From an uncultured Lachnospiraceae bacterium (GTDB lineage: Bacteria > Bacillota > Clostridia > Lachnospirales > Lachnospiraceae): a DNA stretch of 64,000 nt. A program made the translations under genes and the position numbers. The stretch lies in assembly GCA_947625015.1 (NCBI GenBank), contig CANQMR010000005.1, forward strand, positions 62,001-126,000. Reading direction: 5' to 3'. Shown here one piece after another: positions 39,056-46,858 of this stretch (its first letter is position 1; every line of letters starts with the position of its first letter). The notes below the pieces were generated by a model. That model was not told the DNA's origin. It worked only from the letters and a program-made list of their open reading frames with translations, and searched no databases.

Positions 39056-39182
39056 CAGATTCACTTCCTTCCTGTTCTCTGATATATTCCCTTGCTTCGT
39101 CCTCTGTAGGACAAGAGACCACACGACTGCCTTTCTCATCGATCACTGTGGTCTCTGATGGATAAATGATACAGCCTAGCAC
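39045..39182 (-). CDS. Small open frame overlapping the mazF-like start
   Basis: A 45-codon frame from GTG 39182 that runs into the mazF-like gene, ending with TAA 11 bases past its ATG. The product is acidic (..VIDEKGSRVVSCPTEDEAREYIREQEGSESDGN). The position is that expected of an antitoxin, and the overlap at both ends suggests coupled translation. I recognise no family; expression is unproven. Confidence 0.45.
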   Translation of the reverse strand: MLGCIIYPSETTVIDEKGSRVVSCPTEDEAREYIREQEGSESDGN

Positions 39183-39508
39183 CCAGCGCCACCGTCCCAG
39201 ACAAGCGTAGCCGGTTCAAAGCCTTTGTTCTCCTCATTGATGCTGATATTGTGGTCGGATGCCAGCTTCATAATGCTTTTTACTGTTTCCCTGTCCGTTG
39301 AAATATCCCAGATACTTCTAACCAGAATACAGATAATCCCTTCTCTTTCTATATAGTAGGTAAGCTTATCTATGGCTTTATCATCCTTAAATACCGTATC
39401 AACAACATTCATATCATTCTGTCTTGCGTAATCTTCCATTCTGTCAGCAACATGGGTTTCCATGCTGCCGACAAACACAAGACACTGATTAGTTCCTGTC
39501 TGTTCCAT
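39176..39508 (-). CDS. Small resolvase-like protein lacking the catalytic serine (B)
   Basis: 110-residue protein. The order of strands and helices, and words such as VADRMEDYARQNDMNVVDTVFKD and CILVRSIWDISTDRETVKSI, follow the N-terminal catalytic domain of serine resolvases, but the Tyr-x-Arg-x-Ser motif is replaced by LVFVGSMET and there is no DNA-binding domain. Start at ATG 39508 with AAGGAGG ahead. It may be an accessory or regulatory subunit for the three recombinases; that is inference. Confidence 0.6.
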   Translation of the reverse strand: MEQTGTNQCLVFVGSMETHVADRMEDYARQNDMNVVDTVFKDDKAIDKLTYYIEREGIICILVRSIWDISTDRETVKSIMKLASDHNISINEENKGFEPATLVWDGGAGC

Positions 39509-39518
39509 CACTGCCTCC

Positions 39519-39956
39519 TTAATCCTGCTGTCTGCCTGATACCATACGGATAAGCTTGTCCAGTTCCTTAATAATCTGGGTATCATCCATACTGCTGTCA
39601 TCACAGCCACAGTATCCATCGCTGCCAAGTGCATCATAATAAGCAGACATGTCTTCCTTTGCTGTCTCAACCGTAATTCCATAATGAGCCAGCAGATCAA
39701 TCGTCTCCATAATCTCGTCATCCGTTGTGCCCACCATCGCACTAGAAAGTGTTACAACCGTATCAATGTCCTCAACCTCTGCCATGCCAATAAAGGAATA
39801 CTTCATAGGCATACTCATACCTGACTGGGAACTTTCACCGAGAAGGGCAGCAATCTCATACCCGTGCTTCTCACAATATCTCTCAATCACTCTCACAACC
39901 ATGTTGTCCACAGTTTCATTCATTGTTCCACTAATATAAATTACAGCTTTATTCAT
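39519..39956 (-). CDS. Small resolvase-like protein lacking a normal active site (A)
   Basis: 145-residue protein. KAVIYISGTMNETVDNM, VIERYCEKHGYEIAALLGES and DTVVTLSSAMVG..EIMETIDLLAHYGI map on the resolvase catalytic fold, but the conserved Arg-x-Ser is absent (YISGT). A Cys/Asp-rich tail (GYCGCDDSSMDDTQ) follows. ATG at 39956 behind AAGGAG. It precedes its partner by ten bases. Both come after a leader of about 700 bases. Confidence 0.6.
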   Translation of the reverse strand: MNKAVIYISGTMNETVDNMVVRVIERYCEKHGYEIAALLGESSQSGMSMPMKYSFIGMAEVEDIDTVVTLSSAMVGTTDDEIMETIDLLAHYGITVETAKEDMSAYYDALGSDGYCGCDDSSMDDTQIIKELDKLIRMVSGRQQD

Positions 39957-40620
39957 CGTAATAATCTCCTTCACGAAATAATTTTTGTGTTTACCGGAAG
40001 CTACTCTGAGCTTCCGTATATCTGATTTGATATTCGCGCGATATTATCTCCTCACATAAAGGGACTTAACTCTCATTCACTGTCTGTTGGTCCGGTAAAA
40101 TATGGCACAGGTTGACAATGCTAAATCCCTTTGTGTGAGAAGACAATGTGGAAAGCAAAACCTTCCAATATCTTCTCAAGTCTCTCTGACTCATCCCCCG
40201 GCGGGGTAAAGCGATTCTATGCCAGCTGCAATCATTATGTAGTATCCATGCCCATCAAGGACTTGCATCGGTAGCCACTCCTCGGAAATGCTTTTCGCTG
40301 AAATCCGAATGCGTTATTAAACTCATTATCTCCGGGTGCTAATCCGGTAGGCTCTGCTCTCTGCTCTTAACCTTCACAGGCACACATAATATCTGTTTCT
40401 CATAATCAGCATAAAAGTGAGGTCAGTCATCGCACGAAACGGGGCATCGCCACCTGGCAAATGTCAGGCGAGAAATAATTAACGGAATCGCCGTGTCCTA
40501 TTCAGTTTTCAAAGATCATGCAGGTTTTGCCGTTCTGCTTCATCAGTGTCTATTCGCTCTTTCCTTCGGAAAGTTGTTTCTTCTGATTTCGCTTAGGCAT
40601 TAACCATGGTTAAATTGTAT
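39957..40620 (-). other. Long gene-free leader, possible structured RNA
   Basis: No credible coding frame on either strand. Read on the minus strand it leads into the resolvase-like pair. It is less AT-rich than the neighbouring gap at 41 kb and has several hairpins: a perfect 8-base stem CGGAAGCT/AGCTTCCG at 39995-40016 close to the first gene, CTTTCC/GGAAAG at about 40560, and a stretch CTTTGAAAACTGAATA of the kind seen in leaders of Clostridia mobile elements. I do not recognise an RNA family. Confidence 0.45.
39995..40016 (-). promoter_or_regulatory. Hairpin in leader before resolvase-like gene A
   Basis: Perfect 8-base inverted repeat CGGAAGCT-ACTCTG-AGCTTCCG, about 40 bases before the start codon at 39956. 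There is no T run right after it, so an attenuator or RNA-protein site is more likely than a plain terminator. Confidence 0.4.
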
Positions 40621-40651
40621 AAAAAAAAGACGCATCCTAACACGGAGCGTC
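40621..40651 (-). terminator. Intrinsic terminator after XRE regulator
   Basis: Minus strand GACGCTCC and GGATGCGTC form a stem with a GTGTTA loop (one unpaired T in the second arm), followed by eight T. It ends the transcript of the XRE gene at 40693-41049. Confidence 0.8.
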
Positions 40652-40692
40652 CTTCCGAAATTCCAATTTTTAGTCGTAGGATTTTACGAATT

Positions 40693-41049
40693 TTATACGG
40701 CTACAGGTTTCATTCGTATTATTTTCAGCATTTCCATAAGCTGCTTCTTTTCAAACTCAGAACATTCTTCCAGCTCTTTTGTAAATGCATTGGCAATATT
40801 GTCATCCTCCACCAGAGGCTTGTCTATCTCAAAAAAGAAAAAATCAGCAGACACATTGAACTTCTGACAAAGTATCGTTATTACATCATGAGGAATTAGT
40901 GTTATTCCTCTTTCATAATTGGATATTGTATCTTTACTGAGATTCAATTTCTCTGCAAAGTTTTCCTGATTCATGCCTGTAGAATTTCTCAATTTTCTTA
41001 ACTGCTTTCCCATAACTTCTTTATTGAATACTTTATCCTGAGTTCCCAT
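40693..41049 (-). CDS. XRE-family helix-turn-helix regulator
   Basis: 118-residue regulator with a Cro/CI-type helix-turn-helix at about residues 15-65 (LRKLRNSTGMNQENFAEKLNLSKDTISNYERG) and a short helical tail. Start at ATG 41049, eight bases after AGGAGGTGA. It probably controls genes of this element. The gap upstream (41.05-41.66 kb) is AT-rich and contains its promoter. Confidence 0.85.
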   Translation of the reverse strand: MGTQDKVFNKEVMGKQLRKLRNSTGMNQENFAEKLNLSKDTISNYERGITLIPHDVITILCQKFNVSADFFFFEIDKPLVEDDNIANAFTKELEECSEFEKKQLMEMLKIIRMKPVAV

Positions 41050-41061
41050 GTTCTGCTTCAC

Positions 41062-41523
41062 CTCCTTTGTACTAAATTTTTCTGTGGAGGCAAATAAAAA
41101 AAGACCTCCACAACAAAACAGAAAATTCTCTCAAAGTCTAAATTTCCACTTTTTCAATCGTTTCTAAAATTTTGTTATGTAAGTCTTTTAAATTATTCTT
41201 TATTAAATCAAATATGTATTAAAATCTATCTTATCGTCTTTGCCTAATCATTTTTTCTCTCTAATCATCTTTTCTAAATCAATCTCGGCATATGTCTTTT
41301 CACTAAATTACAATACACTTAAAATATTCATTCTTATCAATCAATTTCATTACATTTTTCTAAGTTTAATATTCATTCATTTGATTTTAGACATTTCAAT
41401 ATTCAGTTGTAGTTTTGTATTTTACCATTATTTTCCTGTTCTTGTCAACGGTTTTCGACAACTTCTCGACAAATTTCTTACAATCGGTAATATCGGTATC
41501 TTTGACTTACATAACACTAAAAG
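41062..41523. other. AT-rich gene-free stretch
   Basis: Very AT-rich sequence with no supported gene; a plus-strand frame of 103 codons here has low-complexity Phe/Ile/Leu content and no ribosome site. It must hold the promoter of the XRE gene. No repeat or known RNA was recognised. Confidence 0.5.
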
Positions 41524-41577
41524 CAAAAAAGACGCAAAGAAAATCAGGTAAGAATCTTACCCAACTTTCCCTGCGTC
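41524..41577 (-). terminator. Long two-part terminator after zinc-ribbon gene
   Basis: On the minus strand GACGCA and TGCGTC bracket an inner perfect hairpin GGTAAGA-T-TCTTACC, and a run of six T follows. It lies 86 bases after the gene at 41663-41866. A short plus-strand hairpin with T run (41600-41622, CTACAC-CCT-GTGTAG) sits close by. Confidence 0.75.
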
Positions 41578-41662
41578 TCTGGTGCTTGACAATACTTCAC
41601 TACACCCTGTGTAGCTTTTTTATGAAATATGCCGCCCTTATCAGGTGAGCCATAATTCAGTT

Positions 41663-41866
41663 TTATAATTTAAATACACCTTTTTTACTGTGGCTTATCA
41701 AATAGCCTTCTGTGTATTTCTTCAATACTAAGGTTCTCTTACATCTGTCGCATTTCATGCAAACAGCCTGTACAACTACTAAATTATCATCATTCTGGAT
41801 TAAATAATCCCAAAAATGTCTGCCGCATTTTTTGCAGCGAAATTCAATTACTCCATTTTTATCCAT
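41663..41866 (-). CDS. Small zinc-ribbon protein
   Basis: 67 residues with two CxxC knuckles (CKKCGRHF and CMKCDRCKRTL), most likely one zinc ribbon. Such proteins occur in mobile elements and may bind nucleic acid; the function is unknown. ATG with AGGAGC ahead. A terminator follows. Confidence 0.7.
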   Translation of the reverse strand: MDKNGVIEFRCKKCGRHFWDYLIQNDDNLVVVQAVCMKCDRCKRTLVLKKYTEGYLISHSKKGVFKL

Positions 41867-42036
41867 CTCAGTCTGCTCCTTTACAATACAAAATCAACAA
41901 GTTTCATTTTGTACTTGAAAAGGAAAGGGAAATCACCTTTGCAAGTCTTCTTACTGCCGGGAGTTCCGACGCATACTGTGTATGCCCCTGCTTATGCTGA
42001 TCTCGAAGCCAACTGATTACATACCTTCGTATATAA

Positions 42037-42288
42037 TCAGACTCCGGCTCTTCCCTCTACAAACCACATATTGTTATCCTCATAGAATAAATGGCTTTCT
42101 TTTCCATCTATAATACAGGTATATCTCATTCCTGCTCCACCAGCTTTTAGACTGGCAGCCCGCCTGATATCTGTAATGCGCTGAATCTCATAAATGTGTC
42201 CATCCTGCCATTTAACACTGACCGGCTTCAGCTGTCCCTCTTTACTAAACACAGCAGTCACATCCACATACACTTTATTCGTATTCAT
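42037..42288 (-). CDS. Small conserved protein of the SOS-like module
   Basis: 83-residue protein with no family I can name. It is beta-rich in appearance (VDVTAVFSKEGQLKPVSVKWQDG, YTCIIDGKESHLFYEDNNMWFV). It starts by an ATGA overlap with the LexA-like gene, so it is the last gene of the polymerase transcript. The pairing with a Y-family polymerase suggests a role in DNA damage tolerance, inferred from context only. Confidence 0.65.
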   Translation of the reverse strand: MNTNKVYVDVTAVFSKEGQLKPVSVKWQDGHIYEIQRITDIRRAASLKAGGAGMRYTCIIDGKESHLFYEDNNMWFVEGRAGV

Positions 42289-42521
42289 GCTTCAGCCACT
42301 CCTTTCTCCACAACTGTTATTGTTCTTGGCATTGATTCTATCCATGTGATATGTCCTGAATCTCTTAGATTACTTAACTGTGCAGCCATACTTGATGTTG
42401 ATTTAAGTCCAACTAATTTGCACAGTTCCCTGACCGTCGGTGAAAAACCATTTTCTTTTTTGAATCTGATAATCTCTGCCAATATCTCCTTCTGTCTTTC
42501 CGATAAACTTTTTTCCTGCAT
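42285..42521 (-). CDS. LexA-type DNA-binding domain protein
   Basis: 78-residue winged helix matching the LexA N-terminal domain (LSERQKEILAEIIRFKKENGFSPTVRELCKLVGLKS) without the peptidase domain. It cannot be cleaved as LexA is. Perhaps a competitor or co-regulator at LexA sites. ATG at 42521 behind GGAGGT. Cotranscribed with the polymerase upstream. Confidence 0.8.
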   Translation of the reverse strand: MQEKSLSERQKEILAEIIRFKKENGFSPTVRELCKLVGLKSTSSMAAQLSNLRDSGHITWIESMPRTITVVEKGVAEA

Positions 42522-42581
42522 TATTCCTACCTCCAATGCAAATTGCGAATACATCAGTGTATTACACCAAATGTACCGTTC

Positions 42582-43826
42582 TTAAAAGTAACCATGTGGA
42601 TGAACCGTATGCTCTTCCTTTGCATTTACTGCCGAAAGAATCGTGTCACCCAGCATCAGTCCACGTTGTATACTGTAGAAACCGAATCGTCTCCGTATGT
42701 CATCAACCGCTGCATCCATCTTCATCATTTTGTCTCTCAATTCTGCATTATGGAATAAATCCAGCTGCTCCCAATAGTTATCATTCACAAGGTCTGCTCC
42801 ACGAATACCAACACTCCTGATCGGCTTCTGCCAGTTATAGCTTTGCTTAAAAAGTCTGAATCCTGCATCAGCAATCTCTTTTGTAATATTCGTAGCATTT
42901 GAAACCTTTGTCTGTTTTGTGTATGAATGCAGCTCATTATCACGGATACTGATTTCTACCGTCCTGCAACGAAAACCATTCTCTCTTAGTCTCGCTGCAA
43001 CACTCTCTGCAAGAACATACAATACAATTTTTACATCTTCGTCATTCTCTAAATCTCTTGGAGTGGTTGTACTATTTCCAATTGACTTAACCGGAGCTGA
43101 TGTATTCTCTTTTCTTACTGGTGAAGTATCATAGCCGTTTGCAAATGCCCACAAGATACTTCCCATTTTACCAAGATAACTGTTCAACCATTTTTCATCA
43201 GCCCTTGCTATATCACCTATGGTATGAATGCCCATTTTCTGTAATTTACTGTCTGTACTTCTTCCCACATATAACAAATCAGAAGCCGGAAGATTCCATG
43301 CTTTTGTCTGAAACTCATCCTTATACATGGTTGTGATGGCGTCGGGTTTCTTATAATCAGAACCAAGCTTTGCAAATATCTTATTAAATGACACACCAAC
43401 ACTTACTGTTATGCCAAGTTCTGATTTCATGCGATTACTTATTTCATGTGCAATCTTGTAACCATCACCTTTAATAGAAGCACTTGCTGTAACATCCAGC
43501 CAGCTTTCATCAATTCCATAGGGTTCCTGTAAATCCGTGTACTCACTGTATATCTCGTGAGCCATTTTTGAAAAACGAAGATACAAGTCCATTCTCGGAG
43601 GAACAAATGTAATGTCAGGGCAAACCTGTCTTGCCTGCCACAGAGCCATTCCTGTCTTTACTCCATGTTTCTTCGCTACATAATCAGCAGTTAATACGAT
43701 TCCGTGTCTTGCCTCCGGATCACCACCTACTGCCACAGGCTTTCCACGAAGCTCCGGATGATGCAACAGCTCAATACTCGCATAACAGGAGTTAATATCA
43801 CTATGTAAAATCACTCTGTCTCCCAC
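42582..43826 (-). CDS. Y-family DNA polymerase (DinB/UmuC type)
   Basis: Translesion polymerase of 414 residues. The metal ligands are in ILHSDINSCYASIE and YGIDESWLDVT, with VSVGVSFNKIFAKLGSDYKKPDA and the helix-hairpin-helix QKMGIHTIGDIAR. A C-terminal little-finger domain is present, and the last ~40 residues could carry a clamp-binding peptide (QLDLFHN). I chose GTG 43826, five bases after GGAGGTGA. Its promoter is overlapped by operators of the divergent S24 repressor. Confidence 0.93.
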   Translation of the reverse strand: MGDRVILHSDINSCYASIELLHHPELRGKPVAVGGDPEARHGIVLTADYVAKKHGVKTGMALWQARQVCPDITFVPPRMDLYLRFSKMAHEIYSEYTDLQEPYGIDESWLDVTASASIKGDGYKIAHEISNRMKSELGITVSVGVSFNKIFAKLGSDYKKPDAITTMYKDEFQTKAWNLPASDLLYVGRSTDSKLQKMGIHTIGDIARADEKWLNSYLGKMGSILWAFANGYDTSPVRKENTSAPVKSIGNSTTTPRDLENDEDVKIVLYVLAESVAARLRENGFRCRTVEISIRDNELHSYTKQTKVSNATNITKEIADAGFRLFKQSYNWQKPIRSVGIRGADLVNDNYWEQLDLFHNAELRDKMMKMDAAVDDIRRRFGFYSIQRGLMLGDTILSAVNAKEEHTVHPHGYF

Positions 43827-43874
43827 AACATTCACCTCCAGTCTGTATGTGTTGTATTGCTTCTTGCAGGTACA

Positions 43875-43976
43875 AGTATAACTCTCTCATAAAGAGATTG
43901 TCAACGGACACATGTGTCCTTTCATCTCTCATACAGAGATTTTACACTTGAAATATTCTATTATCTGATATATACT
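43875..43976. promoter_or_regulatory. Divergent promoter region with symmetric operators
   Basis: Leftward: TTGACA (43899-43904) and TATACT (43875-43880), spacer 18, reading into the polymerase. Rightward: TTGAAA (43948-43953) and TATACT (43971-43976), spacer 17, reading into the S24 repressor. Two copies of TCTCATA(A/C)AGAGA lie at 43885-43897 and 43927-43939, and a perfect palindrome GGACACATGTGTCC lies midway at 43906-43919. The first box fills the leftward spacer; centres are about 21 bases apart, two DNA turns. Confidence 0.8.
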
Positions 43977-44023
43977 GTAAGAGAAAACTATACATAATAT
44001 AATCATAGGAATGAGGCGAGAAT

Positions 44024-44761
44024 ATGAGAAACATAGGTGATATCATTTCTTCTAACAGAAAGAAACTGAAGTTATCTCAGCCAAAGTTAGCTGAATTACT
44101 ACAGCAGGAAGGAATTAATCTTACTGTAAAAGCAATCTCCAAATGGGAGACAAATGCTACTGAACCCAGTGTGGCAACCTTCCTTGCCGTATGCAAAATA
44201 TTAAATATTACAAATATATATGAAGAATATTTTGGAGAAAATCCGGCAGATCCACTCTCTTCCCTTAATGATGAAGGGAAAGAAAAAGCTTTGGATTACA
44301 TTGGATTGTTGCATGACAGTGGCAAATATGAGAAACAGACTGCAAAGGTTATTCCATTTTGCAGATATATTGATGTGTATGATAATGCAGTATCTGCCGG
44401 AACCGGTAACTTTCTGGTAGATGGACCGAAAGAAACACTTCAGCTTACGAAGGATATTATCCCAGATACTGCAAGCTACGGCGTAAAAATCAGTGGTGAC
44501 AGTATGGAACCGGAATTTGAAGATGGACAGATTGCCTGGGTTCTGAAACAGGATATTCTTGAAAACGGAGAAATTGGTATCTTCTATCTGAACGGAGATG
44601 CCTATATAAAAAAACTACAGGATGATAAGAATGGCGTATTTCTTATTTCTCTCAACAAGAAATACCCTCCTATTCCTGTTAATGAAAATGATCGTTTCGA
44701 TATACTTGGAAAAGTGGTTGGAAAGAATCATCCGAATGAGATTAGAGATTTTCTGCAATAA
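44024..44761 (+). CDS. XRE-S24 self-cleaving repressor (CI/LexA-like)
   Basis: 245 residues: an N-terminal Cro/CI helix-turn-helix (about 8-65) and a C-terminal S24 peptidase. The nucleophile is Ser160 in SGDSMEP, the lysine Lys196 in AYIKKL, and a cleavage site Ala125-Gly126 (VSAGTG) is in the right place, so damage-triggered self-cleavage is expected. Divergent from the polymerase, which it probably represses. Confidence 0.92.
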   Translation: MRNIGDIISSNRKKLKLSQPKLAELLQQEGINLTVKAISKWETNATEPSVATFLAVCKILNITNIYEEYFGENPADPLSSLNDEGKEKALDYIGLLHDSGKYEKQTAKVIPFCRYIDVYDNAVSAGTGNFLVDGPKETLQLTKDIIPDTASYGVKISGDSMEPEFEDGQIAWVLKQDILENGEIGIFYLNGDAYIKKLQDDKNGVFLISLNKKYPPIPVNENDRFDILGKVVGKNHPNEIRDFLQ

Positions 44762-44835
44762 ACGAGTCCGAATTTTAGGACAGTATTTTCTGTATCCTTG
44801 TTAATATAAGATATGTATGAAAGTAGGTGTTTACT

Positions 44836-45039
44836 ATGGCGGTCGTTAATAACCTTAAAGAAATTCGTGAATCACAAGGTCTTCTCCAAGAGGATTTAGC
44901 CTCTGCCACCGGATTCTGCACAAAAACTATCGGCAGAGTGGAACGTGGTGAACGGGCACCATCCGCTGAATTTATGCTCCGTATTGCAGCATATTTTAAT
45001 CTGCTTGTTGAAGATGTCTTTAAGTTGGAAGAGCACTGA
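44836..45039 (+). CDS. Small XRE-family regulator
   Basis: 67-residue protein that is essentially one helix-turn-helix (LKEIRESQGLLQEDLASATGFCTKTIGRVERGERAP). It follows the S24 repressor by about 75 bases in the same direction and probably shares its transcript. ATG at 44836 behind GTAGGTG. A terminator overlaps its stop codon. Confidence 0.82.
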   Translation: MAVVNNLKEIRESQGLLQEDLASATGFCTKTIGRVERGERAPSAEFMLRIAAYFNLLVEDVFKLEEH

Positions 45040-45066
45040 CTTTGGTCGGTGTTCTTCCTTTTTGAG
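45028..45066 (+). terminator. Intrinsic terminator after the small XRE gene
   Basis: GAAGAGCACTGAC pairs with GTCGGTGTTCTTC around TTTG, then a T run. The stem overlaps the last codons and stop of the gene. Confidence 0.85.
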
Positions 45067-45206
45067 TACACTAATATATACCTTTTTATTTACTCTATAT
45101 ATTATTTATTCTATACATCATCAATTCGATAAACAGGAATTGCACATCCTTTAATATTTTATAACATACTTTTTGTATGTTATAGATATTCTCATCTAGC
45201 AAAAAA

Positions 45207-45236
45207 CAGGGGTGAGATAAAAGTCTCTCACCCCTG
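45207..45236 (-). terminator. Intrinsic terminator after desulfoferrodoxin
   Basis: Perfect 11-base arms CAGGGGTGAGA/TCTCACCCCTG, followed by TTTTTT on the minus strand. It ends the thioredoxin-to-desulfoferrodoxin operon. A second perfect hairpin, TATAACATAC-TTTTT-GTATGTTATA at 45160-45184, follows. Confidence 0.88.
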
Positions 45237-45274
45237 AATTTTCTTCTTTCGAAATTACATATAATATTCTGATA

Positions 45275-45649
45275 TTACGCTTTCCACAAACCATGTAAGT
45301 TACAATATGCATATACAGCTTCTACTTCATCGCCTTCAGAAATGGCAAAGCTTACTTCCGGTGCATCACCTGGCTTTAACACCTTTCTTTGATTTCCGGA
45401 TTTTGTCTGTAAAGATACCCATTCAATATAATGAGCTTCTACCATTGGATGCTCAACTGAGCCAACAGAAACCTTTACTGTATTGCCTTCCACAGTCCAT
45501 ACCGGAAGATGTTTTTCTACTGCACCATCGGATGTACCCGGAATAATTTCTGTCATTTTCTGACCACAACACATTACCGGTACACCAGAGTCCTTTACCA
45601 TTGCAATAATATTTCCGCAATGCTCACAAATAAGAAATCTTTGTTCCAT
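45275..45649 (-). CDS. Desulfoferrodoxin / superoxide reductase
   Basis: 124-residue two-iron superoxide reductase. The N-terminal rubredoxin-like centre has CEHCG and MCCGQKM; the catalytic centre has EKHLPV, EHPMVEAHYIEW and CNLHGLW, so all His/Cys ligands look intact. It reduces superoxide to peroxide, which rubrerythrin then removes. Start at ATG 45649 with GGAGGTAG ahead. Last gene of the redox operon. Confidence 0.94.
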   Translation of the reverse strand: MEQRFLICEHCGNIIAMVKDSGVPVMCCGQKMTEIIPGTSDGAVEKHLPVWTVEGNTVKVSVGSVEHPMVEAHYIEWVSLQTKSGNQRKVLKPGDAPEVSFAISEGDEVEAVYAYCNLHGLWKA

Positions 45650-45671
45650 AGTTCTACCTCCAAAAACTATT

Positions 45672-46856
45672 TTAATAGTTCTCTGCATTTACTTCAAAGT
45701 ATGACTGTGGATGTGCACATACAGGGCATACCTCCGGTGCCTTTGTGCCAACTACTATATGCCCACAGTTACGGCACTCCCATACCTTTACTTCACTCTT
45801 TTCAAATACCTGTGCAGTCTCGATATTCTTAAGAAGTGCACGATATCTTTCCTCATGATGCTTTTCGATTGCGGCTACCATGCGGAACTTTGCTGCAAGG
45901 GCTGTGAAGCCTTCTGCTTCAGCAGTTTTAGCAAAATCTTCATACATATCTGTCCACTCATAATTTTCGCCATCAGCCGCTGCCTGTAAGTTAGCAGGTG
46001 TATCACCTAAACCGTTCAATTCCTTGAACCACATCTTTGCATGTTCTTTTTCGTTGTCAGCTGTCTTTAAGAATAAAGCTGCCATCTGCTCATAGCCTTC
46101 CTTCTTAGCAACAGAAGCAAAATATGTATACTTGTTTCTTGCCTGAGATTCTCCTGCAAAAGCAGCCTCAAGATTTTTCTCTGTCTGAGTTCCTGCATAA
46201 GGATTTTTCTTCTCTTCTTCCATTAACTTAAACTTTTCCTTTGGCTGTTTGCAAACAGGGCACTGCTCCGGTGCTTCCTCTCCTTCATGAACATAACCAC
46301 ATACTGTACATACCCATTTCTTCATAGTCTTTACCTCTTCTTTCTTCATATTATTTTTTTCGTTATTTGGAATCATTTCTAATAACTTTCTTGCAACATC
46401 CACAGGAAAATCTTTGGTCGGTGGATTTGCAATCAAATCCTCTAAAAGTTCATGTGCATTGTTACTCTGAGGAAGCATAAAGCCTGCTTCTCTCAAAATG
46501 TCTTCAGCTACCAGTCTTTCTGATTTCGCAACCGCCTTCATCAAACGATACAGTCCATCTTTATCAGTAGTTTCTGCTATTTGAAGTGCTTCCTTTTCTT
46601 CATCCGCTTTTGCCTGTGCAGTCTTATTCAGCACTGCTTTCACCTGATTTGTCTTTGGCTGTTGTGCAGGATATTCCTTTGGCACCATGGAAATTGCACC
46701 ACTCGGACAAGCCTGTGCACACATTCCGCAACCGATACACTTATCTACATCAATCACACTGTTTTCTGTGTCTGTAGCTCCAACAGGGCAAACATAAAGA
46801 CACAGACAATCTTTTGTACAAAGTCTTAGATTTCTTACAGCTACTTTTTCATCCAT
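45672..46856 (-). CDS. Ferredoxin-rubredoxin-rubrerythrin fusion protein
   Basis: One uninterrupted frame of 394 residues. Residues 1-60 are a 2[4Fe-4S] ferredoxin ([24 protein letters not shown]). A helical linker (about 90-165) follows, then a rubredoxin ([20 protein letters not shown]), a diiron rubrerythrin domain ([35 protein letters not shown]) and a C-terminal rubredoxin ([17 protein letters not shown]). It would couple an electron donor to peroxide reduction within one chain. An internal ATG ([10 protein letters not shown]) could also yield free rubrerythrin. Confidence 0.9.
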   Translation of the reverse strand: MDEKVAVRNLRLCTKDCLCLYVCPVGATDTENSVIDVDKCIGCGMCAQACPSGAISMVPKEYPAQQPKTNQVKAVLNKTAQAKADEEKEALQIAETTDKDGLYRLMKAVAKSERLVAEDILREAGFMLPQSNNAHELLEDLIANPPTKDFPVDVARKLLEMIPNNEKNNMKKEEVKTMKKWVCTVCGYVHEGEEAPEQCPVCKQPKEKFKLMEEEKKNPYAGTQTEKNLEAAFAGESQARNKYTYFASVAKKEGYEQMAALFLKTADNEKEHAKMWFKELNGLGDTPANLQAAADGENYEWTDMYEDFAKTAEAEGFTALAAKFRMVAAIEKHHEERYRALLKNIETAQVFEKSEVKVWECRNCGHIVVGTKAPEVCPVCAHPQSYFEVNAENY

Positions 46857-46858
46857 GA

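Noticed and set aside
41240..41648. Plus-strand frames of 103 and 77 codons
   Set aside because: Low-complexity Phe/Ile/Leu content from AT-rich DNA, no ribosome site, and they overlap a minus-strand terminator.
45160..45184. Perfect hairpin TATAACATAC-TTTTT-GTATGTTATA as a terminator or operator
   Set aside because: Symmetric and AT-only with no clear T run after it; it lies between two better terminators, so no separate role is assigned.
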